A DNA stretch of 64,000 nucleotides from NCBI RefSeq assembly GCF_000247815.1, contig NC_021678.1:2552745-2616744 (forward strand), in the 5' to 3' direction. The notes under the pieces were generated by a model. It had not been told where the DNA came from and did no database searches. It saw nothing but the letters and a program-made list of their open reading frames with translations. Source of the DNA: Ficedula albicollis (lineage: Eukaryota; Chordata; Aves; Passeriformes; Muscicapidae). Made by a program: the position numbers and the translations under genes. This document shows positions 54,514 through 64,000 of the stretch, in pieces; the stretch's first letter is position 1; each line of letters begins with the position of its first letter.

Positions 54514-57500
54514 GAAGAGAGAAGTGGAAAAAACCCTGTTTATTTAACAGGTGTCAGCACAAAAATGAACAATACTAAGCAATAAAACTCTTGTTGCTCT
54601 GAAGAGATGATAAATTTAAAGAGATTTTTTTGTGGGTTGCAGCCTGGCTTATTCAGTTTGTTACCAGTCTTTCTGGCACTGGGGAATGCTGCAGCTTAGG
54701 CCAGGCCCTAGTGGGCTGTGGTGTGAGCTCCTGATGTTCCTCTGGGTTTTCAGTTCAGCTCAGGTTTGAATAACTTTAAGAAGAAAAGAAAAAAAATCAC
54801 AGTTCAGGGAGTTGTAGTGGAGTTTTGGTATGTTCAGCACAGCATTTGCATATGCTCAGAGCAAACGTGTTAAATTCATGATGAGCATTTCATTGCTTGT
54901 GGCACTTCCCAAGGAACATCTCCAGCATATTTGGTGGCTGCTCTTGTGGAGTTGAGGCAGCAGCTGGCACATCCTGGGTGTGTGTCCCTCTAGAAGCCTG
55001 GCTGTTGCCTTGGCACTGCTGATGGAGATGATTTAAGGGAAAAACAACAGAGGTTGTGAATGACCTGTTGCTACCTTGCTGGGGAAGGTTGGTGTCAGTC
55101 CTAGTCCTAATCCTAAAGAACCAGGATTTATGACATTCCCAAAACTCTTCATCTCTCCTTTTGTCCCCACATTTTCTGTTTGCTTCATTATTCTGGATGT
55201 TTCTGCTGGGAAAGTGTTCAGGGCTTATTTGAATGCTGCTAAATAGGTGGTCTCTGTTATGTGACCTCTGTTGTTCACTCCTGGATGTTTTATAGGAAAT
55301 GCTGTCCATCTTTTCTGAATTTAATCTCCTTTTTAATTTGCTTTACCCTGAGTTTTAACAGCAGCTCTCAGCCTCCTGCTTCTAGTCACATAACCTGAAT
55401 TTAAGCATCACTCTTCAAAATTTGGGTTTTTATATAAAATCAGTATAAGGACAGCAGCAGGGGACTTGTTGGTGTCTCAGCTCCCAGGTAGAGCTGACTC
55501 AGTTGGAAATTGTGCCAATCACTGCATCAGGCTCCAAGGTTCAACCTGGCTTGAGCAAAGCCAGGCTTTTATTTGTATTGGAAATCAGGATTTTTGCACA
55601 AGAAGATGCCCCCCAGCCTATTGAGACAAGAGTATTCAGAGCTCTGTCACTTGAGTCTTGTGTTTTATTGCTCACATGCTCAGGTTGTGTGATCAGCATT
55701 TTTATTAAGTTCTCATCAAGTCAGTCATTGCAATTTGAAACTGAATTTATTCCCTTTTTGATTTGGAATTTACAAATCCAAGTAAGAGACTGAGCCAAGG
55801 ACTGATTATTTTATTTTGGTGAAGGCAGTTGCACAATTCAGTGCCTTCATTTCATGGCCATTAAAGCAGGTGGTGTGGCCCTGCCTTTGCAGGGGGAATA
55901 GGCTGCTTGAAGATAATGTTCTTTGTGAACTGGGTCAGTTCCTCAGTGCCTCTGCAAATTGAAAGGAATAAAATACTTTTTAAGGTGAAGGAACATCAGC
56001 TGTAACTTGAATGTAAAGCAAGAGAAACAGAGATTTTTCTATGCTCTGGTTTTCCACTGCCACATTCACTCCAGGGGTGGGCACTGACCCTCCATGGGTC
56101 CCCACTTCCCTCTTTAAGAAGCAATGGGGATTTTTTTTTTTTTTTTCAGTTTCATGTTACTTGTTCTTTTTCTGCTGTGACAGTTTAGGTTGTGATTATT
56201 TCAGTCAATTGTGTATCTTCCTAACTAATAGCAGTTGGTTTTTTAACAGGTTATTTATAACTGGGGACAATAAAAGATATTTATGTCTTTATATTACGAA
56301 ATACCATAAAGGCATCATTACTGCCTGCCCAGCACAGCACCAGGCTTCTTTATCCTGGAAATTCCTGTTTCCATGGCCAATGCCAGTTACTGTCTGCTTT
56401 GTTTTTTATGAAGAAGGGGTGATGGATGCTCTTCCATCTGCACACACCTCATTAGATCCTTTGGGATCTCAGGCCTGTCTTAACAAATACTCTGATTTCA
56501 GAAGGCATTTCTGATGCTGCTCAGTTGGGTTTTAGGGTAATAACTCAAATCTGTAAGTGCCTTTCTGAGTCCCAGTGTTGGAATAGTTAGTATGCAAGTA
56601 ATCCTGTGGCAGGTATTAAAAACTGCTCTGTTGTTGCAGCTTACTCAGGATTTTTTGGGATTCTGCCTTGTTTTTATATAGGCTGGCAGAGCAATTCACT
56701 TTTTCAGTGATTTTTTTAACACAGGCAGCAAAACTTGCAGTAATGAGTCACAAATCTTTGTTTCTGCTGCAGTCATTTAGGGGGAAAATGAGTAACTTAA
56801 GTAAATTGTCTTGAGTAGCCTGAAAAATGAAGTCTGACAGTGTCAGATTGGCTGAGCTTTGTAAGGAGGGGCCCTAAACTCAGACTTTTTAGAAGTCAAT
56901 TTGCAGTTGAACTCATACAAGACATTTTTATTTGATTTTAAGTCACCTTTATGACAGTCTCAGTCACAATTAGCTGTGTTGTCTCTCTGAGTTGTCTTTT
57001 ACCTGCTGATACTCTCACTTCAGCCTCACCACTGACCCAGCCCCTGTGGGAGCAATGATGGGAAATGTCATATTTCCCCTTTTTCCTTATGAATTCTGTC
57101 CTTTCAGCAATCCTGTAATGGATTTTGTGTACTCACATAGTTTTGTCAGCTCTACACCGAGTTCTGTATCTATAACCTATATATCTAGAACTCCTGCTTT
57201 AGTTCCAGATTAGCTTTTCCTTCCTTCACGTGATCCTTACATCTGAAAAGCCAAACCAGCACCAGTGCCCTTTTCAGTAGGGCAATTAATGACAGGTACA
57301 AAGGCTGTTAGTGTTCTTTATTAGTGATTTCCTGAGCTGGCTGCAGGGGAGACAGAGGAGGATGGGCTGATGGCTAAATACAGAAAGCCTGAAGTGTTCC
57401 CCATGAGTCCTCTGTTTATCCCAGAGGATGAGTGATAACTGTGCCACTGTTGTCAGGCCCTGACTAGATAAAAGGTATGGTGATAACTAATAACCTTTAA

Positions 57501-58555
57501 ACAGCTCTGGAGGAAAAGAGGTTCTGGTGTGGAGGCTTTGCCCTCCAGAAGTACTTAACTAAAGTCAGAGATGGACAAAGCCATGATAGATTTAGTGCCA
57601 AGGAGAGGGGAGTTACCCTGCAGACCTACATGCTCCTTCTGCATTTCCCATGAGAGGAGTTTAGGGAACAGAAGTGAGGCTGATGTCCCTGCTTTTGATG
57701 GATGGCCATGGGAGTAGGTGACAGAATTTTGTGACATGTCCAGTTAGAAGTGGGATCATCCAACCATTGTGAATAGTTTCACATCAGGGAGCTCTGTAGT
57801 TAAGGAGGCACAGTCCTGCATACACATATGTAATCTGGGAATTTCTAGGCAGGCAGTGGAAGTGTTTTGGACAGCTCATCTTGGTTTTTGACAGCATTCA
57901 GAGCTGGCAGCCTGCTTTTGTCTTGGCATGTGAGTGGAAAGGGTCATGTGAGGCTTTCAGGTTACTGCACTGCCTCAGGTTTGGGGAAAAGCTGGCATTC
58001 AGTTCTTGTCCAGTGTCAGCCAAAGCCTTGGGAAGAATTCAGAGTGGAACATTGGTATTGGAAAAAAAAAAATCTGAGGATAGGGATAAGTTATGAGGCC
58101 ATGGCATGTGCAGCTTAAAGGAAAGGCAGAAGGGAGATATAACTGTCTCAGTAAACACGAGGAGTCACCATAAAGGAGTCTGAGGCAAGTCATTTTCATC
58201 AATCAGGAACAGCAGAGCAGGTAATGAAATGCCTAAGTGTGCACCAGGGAAAGTTTAATTGAAACCCAAGGCAGGTTGATTCCTGTCCCTTTTTCCATTC
58301 AGCAGGGGCAGTGCTGGTGGGTTGGGGGTTTGCTCTCACGGGTGAGTTACTGAAAGCTGGTCGTTGTGCCTCAGTCAGAAGGTGCCATAAATGCTGTTCC
58401 TAAATGATTCCTCCCTAGTCCAAGTGAGGAAATTTGCACCAGAGAAATCAAACCCTCTCAGTGCCTCACTCTGAAAGGCAGGGGAAGAGTCTGTGGGGTG
58501 GTTTCGGGGGCCTCAGGATTATAAGAGCACGTGGAGCAGCTTCGTGTCAGCTGTA

Positions 58556-58832
58556 AAATCACAGAATGTCCTGAGTGGGAAGGGACCCTCAAGGATCATG
58601 GAGGCCAACTCCTGGCCCTGCCCTGGACACCCCAGGAATCCCACCCTGTGCCTGAGGGCGTTTTCCAAACACTTCTGGAGCTCTGGCAGCCTTGGGGCCA
58701 TGCCCATTCCCTGGGAGCCTGTTCAATGCCTGACTACCCTCTGGGATAAGAACCTTTTCCCAATATCCAGCCTAAACTTCTCCTGACATACCTTCAGGCC
58801 ATTCCCTTGGGTCCTGTCACTGGTCACCACAA
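58556..58832 (-). mobile_element. CR1 3' fragment, minus strand
   Basis: ATCACAGAATGTCCTGAGTG, GGGAAGGGACCCTCAAGGAT, then CCTGTTCAATGCCTGACTAC and CCAATATCCAGCCTAAACTT, the reverse complement of a CR1 subfamily 3' end. Confidence 0.85.
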
Positions 58833-61800
58833 TATCCAGTGGTCCAGGAGTGTTCCAGTGAGGGTGGCATGGTGTGGCAGTACATGTGCTGCAGCTGCTT
58901 GTGGGCATGGCTGGGACAGGCTGGAGCACAAAGGAGCAGCTGTGACATTCCCTTGTTTGGGATGGATGCTTCATGGGGCAGCCACCTGGTGAGAGAACAC
59001 CCGCTGCTGCCTTGCTTCTATTTGGACCAGTGACTTCAGCATGGTTGATGCAGTGGCTCTGCAGGGGAAGCTGTGGAGGATTTTATTGGAATTTCTATTT
59101 ATTGCATCATTAGCAGCAGTGGAAGGCTTTGCTCTGTACCAACAGGCTCCTTTGGTTTCTGAAGGGTGTGTAAATCCGCTGCCAAGCTCCTGCAGTTCAG
59201 CAGAGCCTTGTGTGGGACCCCTGTGAATAAAATCCCAGCAGTGCTGTTTGGATTCATTACCTTGCCACAGGAATGTGTGCAGGTTTGTATCAGAGTCCAT
59301 GAATTAGGAAATATAAGCTATTTAGCATAGATGCTCTCATTTTTATGTGCACAACCAAATTAGCCAACAGCCAGGGAGCAGCAAAAGTTGGTGGGCAAGA
59401 GGTTGGGGATGTCTGTGTGGATGTGTTCTTGTAGCAGGTACCTGACCTCTGCCTCCTCCTTCTGCTGGATGAACACACACCTCAGTCCTCTTGCTCTTTC
59501 TCCCCTTCCAGGCTCTGAATTCAGAGCTGTTCTGCACCTCCACACGTTGCTGGCTGTGCTTCAGCCCTGGCTTTGCTTCTGCTGATGCAGGAAGGACGTG
59601 GAAGCAGGACCCTTTTCCCTGCTAGACTGAATTAAACTCCTGCAAACTTATTCTTCTTGAGGAGCTGAGCACCAAGGTCAAGCAGAAAATAGTGTGAACT
59701 CTTAACAAGCAGCAAGGGAGCTGTATTTCTTAATAAAACTGTGTACAGCAGTTCCATGGAGATTTAGATATTGGTATTTTTCAGAGTAATGGCTTCACTC
59801 GGATGCTTACAGCTCTGCTGTCCTGTGTGTTTTCCTGCAGGAGGGTTGGGAGTTTGTTCTGCTTCTGAACTTTCCCCTCATTGAGGGAGCATGCAGGACA
59901 GAAAAACTGCTCTGTTCTGTGGTGCCAGAAGCACTGTCAGGGGCAGGGATGGCAGTGCCAGAGCCAGGTCTGGAGAGCAGACAAGGGAGGAGATTGCTCA
60001 ACTCTTCCCCCTCTCCATCCCTTTGATTTATCAGACCTGTCCTTCCTCCTTGGCATTACAGATTCCTTTTCTTTAGGTTTCCTCCCTGTCGTTCCCTCAC
60101 TGCACAGAATTTCAAAACAGGGATCTGCTCAGAGCCTGCAGGAAGATTTTTTTCATTCATGGGGCTGAGGTTCAGGTGCAGCCATCTTTACATAACCTTT
60201 TTTTAATCGCTCATTAAAGCAGAGCAAGTGGCTGGTGATGGCAATGAATTTTTCCCCCTTGCAGACAGCAGTGGCTTGCCAAGGTCAGTGAAATCTCCAA
60301 AGCTTCTCTCCAACATCAGGTCTGCTGGGATTGCACTGCTGCTGACAGATGGACATTTTTAACCTGGCTGCTACATATTCTCTTAGGCAGAGGGGGGAAG
60401 GTGTGAACAGGGAGAGTGTGTGGAAGATTGGATTTTTCTCATGTGAAAATAGCTCCCATTTCTTTCATTTCTTTATTATTCTCTGAGGTAAAGAGAAGTG
60501 ATGGTCCAGGCTGGGTTTGGCATTTCCTCCTTCCCATTTTCATTCCTCCTGCTGCTGGCAGCTCTGACCATCTTTAGAGCTGTGTCTTTGAGTGGGTTTT
60601 ACCAAATAATGCAGTAATTACACCTGGGGGCTCTGTGTAGGCTGTGTCCAGAGCAGGCTGAGCTTCATCTTGCAAAACCCAGTGCTTTTGATCCATATCC
60701 ACAGAAAAAAACCTCTCAGCATAATTATTCCCACCCTCCCCAAAAAAAAAATTTTGTATTTTAAATCTTCAATCAAAGTATTTTAAATCTTACCAAACAA
60801 AAAGCCTTTAGAAACTTTTGCCTTTCTTTTATTTTGGCAGTAATTTGGTGCCTGTGCAAACACTTCAGCTTACTCACAAATACATTAAATTTTTTTGGAC
60901 AGACGAGGTTGCTGGGATTTAGGAAGATAAACAGTGTTTTCCCCTTTCTTTTTTTTCCTGTCATAGTTGTATATGCAACTTGATGAGAGATCCTGGCAGC
61001 CTCCTTCTCCAGAACAGTAAACAGAGCCAGTGCTGCAGTAGTTTGCAGATAAATAATGTATTACAGCCTGTCAAATAAAGCTTTGAGCAAATACCACTTT
61101 AAAGGGTCATATATTATGAATCTGAGTATTACCCTACAAATCATTATTTCCCAGACCCTTTTGATTCCTTTTTATGCACAGAGCAGGTCACCTTTTTTAA
61201 CTCCCCCTAAACTTGATAGAATTCATATTAGCAATATTTCTCCCATGGATGTTTTTTTTTTTTAACCTCCAGAAAGAAGCTCCAAGATTATCCCTCAACA
61301 CTTCTCTCCCCATCCAAAAGTCCTTGTTGGATGTATTTCTCTTTGCTATCTCAATTAACACATACATTTATTTATTTCAGATCCTTGCTTTGAGATTGTA
61401 GGGAATACATCATCTGTTTGCTTGCCTTCCTAGAAATGTAAGAGCCTGCTAAAATACAGCTGGATATTTAGCTAATATGAGTGTTTGAAGAGGAGAGGAG
61501 GTGTATCCTCTTGGCATTGCTTTAGGAAAAGTCTGAGCTGTGTTTTCATCATGCTGGCTCGTGTTACAGCTGGGTGCTTCTCTCCTGCACTGATGGGATT
61601 TGGTGGATCCTAAATGCTGCCTGTGCCAAGTGCAAGGGCCTGGAGGTTGATTTAGCCATTTTCTCCTTCAGCAAACAAAGCAGGAGACACAAGCCACCGG
61701 TGTGTCAGGCCCAAAAATGCCAGGTTAGGAAGGAGGGGCATCATCTCCAGGTATAATTTATCCTGCTTTCCCATGGGAGGTTTTGGCATCCACTCATGGT

Positions 61801-62711
61801 TGTCTGGTGGTGCTGAGCCCTCTCTGAGGGCTTTGGTGTCCCCTCCCCAACTGCAGAGCAGGGTCCAGTTGGGTCTGCTGGCAGCAACCACAAAACACTG
61901 CTCCTCCTTTTTCAAGCAGTTTTTTAAACTCCTCTTTTCTGCTTAGAGAGGATTTTAGCACTGGAGTTTTAGGTAGAATCTTCCCCTAGTGATACTATTG
62001 ATTAGGACAAATTTATTGAGGAGGAAGGAGAGTCAGCTGGGGAAGAGAAACCTTCCCCTGAGAAGTGTGTGGTACCCAAACTTGGCCTTTTTCAGAGCTG
62101 CTTCATTTCCCACAGAAGGAGAGATGAAAGGAAACCAATGTCTGCATTTAGGTTTGGTTTTTGGCTTTTGTTCCCCACCAGGATGTTTCTCATGGTGGTG
62201 TCTCTGAATTGGTTTGGGCTGGATGCTCCTCAGAGCCTGGGATTTGATTTCCTGCAGGGGAAGACGGATTGAGTTAGTGGAGGAAAAAAACAGTGAAGCA
62301 AGGAAGAAAAGATATTATGGGTCTGTTGTTTTATGATGGGTCCTTGTATTGCTTTTCCATAAAGTTGTGCAATTGAGGAGATGTAGAAGCAGGGAAAATT
62401 GCTTATTTGTCCTCTGCTCTCCTCATGTGAGAAAGCTTTTCTCTCAGAAGGAAGGAGAGTGGGGTTATTTGAACAAAACTGGGCATTTCATCTTATAGAG
62501 GAGCAGGAATGTGCTCATCCTGTCAGGTTTGGGGGGGGGGTTGGAATTTGGGACTATTTAATGTGTGTTTAAGGTTATGGGTAATCTTTTAAATGAGAAA
62601 TAAATCAGGGAATACCCTGCTGTGTATTTGGACCGGCTGCTGGGCCTGGGCTAGCAAAACTGATGAAGTCAAGGGCTGCACCCCATTTCTCCTGCCTTCG
62701 TCCCCTCCCAT

Positions 62712-62990
62712 AGGATTCCAGAATGGCTTGGAATGTGTTGGAAGGGATTTTAAAGCTCATCTCATTCCATCCCTCTGCCACGGGCAGGGACGCCTTTCCA
62801 CCATCCCAGGCTACTCCAAGCCCCATCCAGCCTGGCTTTGGGCACTTCCAGGGATCCTGGGGCAGCCACAGCTGCTCTGGGCACCCTGTGCCAGGGCCTG
62901 CCCACCCTCCCAGGGAACAATTCCTTCCCAGTATCCCATCTAAACCTCTTTTATTTCAGTTTGAAACTATTCCCTCCTGTCCTGTCACTC
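62712..62990 (-). mobile_element. CR1 3' fragment, minus strand
   Basis: GGATTTTAAAGCTCATCTCA, CTGCCACGGGCAGGGACGCC, GGGGCAGCCACAGCTGCTCT and CCCAGTATCCCATCTAAACC follow CR1 order in reverse complement. Confidence 0.87.
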
Positions 62991-64000
62991 CAATTCCTGC
63001 TGAACTCTTCCATAAGCACCCTGGATTTCCTTTTCTCGTCACGTTGGCTTCTCATGAATTTCAAAACACAACCTTTTATATTTCAAGCTAATTTCTTCAG
63101 CACCTCAGGTTTCCTGGCCTGCAGGAAGAGCAGTGGCCAGCATTCTGTCCCACTCTCCTTGCCTGGTGCAGATGCAGAATCCACTGCTGGCACCAAGTGG
63201 CTGCAAGTGGAAGCTGCTCTGGAGGTGCTGGACTCCCTGGCTGGTTGTGTGTGCCGATTTTGGGGTGGTGTAAGACCCCCCTGTCCTCTCTTTGTCCCAG
63301 TGGGATTTTGGGATTTTGGAGCTGCTCCATCCCCTTCTAGACAATGCTGCATTGGCCCTGATTTTCCTTCTTTAAGACCCATGAAAGGGGAAAAGTCTGT
63401 CAGAGGAGTTGTTTGCCTGTGATAAATCCCAGTGTGCTGTGCCCTGCATCCTTTCTTTGCAGGATTTGGGATTGTTTCCCCCCCCCAGTAAACAGAAAAA
63501 TAAACCAGAAAAACTGTACAGTATCATCCTGTGCATGGAGGCAAATAATTGTGGTTACCTGGGAGTGGGCACTATTTTTCCTGCTTTTTCAAATACCCAG
63601 AGGATTTTAACACTTCACACTGTTTGTAGGCTGCGTATTGAGTACTGAAAGAAAAATTCCTGTAGGCTTCCTTCATTTCTAAGTGGTGAGTTGTGTTTGG
63701 CTAGAAAACATTCCAGAGGGTAGAGGAGCATGGATGTGCCTCTGCTTCTGGGCAGGGAGGTGGGAAAGGGGGTGTCAGGAGTAGCTGGGGCTTTTCTTTC
63801 ATCAGGAATCAATGGGTTTCCACTCACAAACCCTTTGAAGCCAAATTTCTTTATGGATAAACACAATCTCTGACATACCAGAGGAAAAAAAAAAAAGCAG
63901 AATTCCCTCCTTGAAATTTCTCTTTAAATGACATGGCCTGTTTATCCCTTCTGTAATTAATTTAAATGCATCTGACAGTAGCTTGGAGGCAAGATTTGAA

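Noticed and set aside
59343..59545. Minus-strand open frame containing LLQEHIHTDIPNLLPTNF, near possible splice-like sites
   Set aside because: It looked briefly like an antisense exon, but no protein family was recognised, and short open frames in other phases overlap it. A protein-level search would settle it.

Overview
The window is vertebrate nuclear DNA, almost certainly from a bird and probably a songbird (Passeriformes). The bird call rests on many CR1 (chicken repeat 1) LINE tails, recognisable by the CCTTCCAACCCAAACCATT motif. The songbird guess rests on solo LTRs that resemble songbird endogenous retrovirus LTRs from memory; no database was searched. The coding exons are GC-rich and sit in long AT-richer introns.

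The window carries one gene, on the + strand: MICU1, the calcium-sensing gatekeeper of the mitochondrial calcium uniporter. Seven coding exons run from the initiator ATG (1062) to 52859 and encode roughly the first 312 residues of a protein of about 476. They cover the mitochondrial targeting and membrane segment, an acidic linker, the KKKKR polybasic patch, the N-lobe, the first EF-hand, and the start of the region between the EF-hands. In human exon numbering these are exon 2 (1061-1222), 3 (9460-9631), 4 (15105-15267), 5 (23603-23646, with an identical copy at 24076-24119), 6 (36391-36505), 7 (46120-46202) and 8 (52662-52859). The 5' non-coding exon lies upstream of the window. The second EF-hand and the C-terminus lie downstream. 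A 12-nt micro-exon encoding DFWQ (29702-29713) sits exactly where the muscle isoform MICU1.1 of mammals carries EFWQ.

The rest is intron filled with CR1 fragments, LTR elements, homopolymer tracts and many local tandem duplications. Three copies of one LTR (1-954, 38917-39712, 53078-54513) each contain a pure poly-G run (534+, 112 and 955 nt) at a different internal place, standing in for different LTR segments. These runs look like assembly or gap-fill artefacts. At least eleven nearly identical tandem duplications of 50 to 550 bp occur; one duplicates exon 5. No tRNA, rRNA, CRISPR array or second protein-coding gene was recognised.
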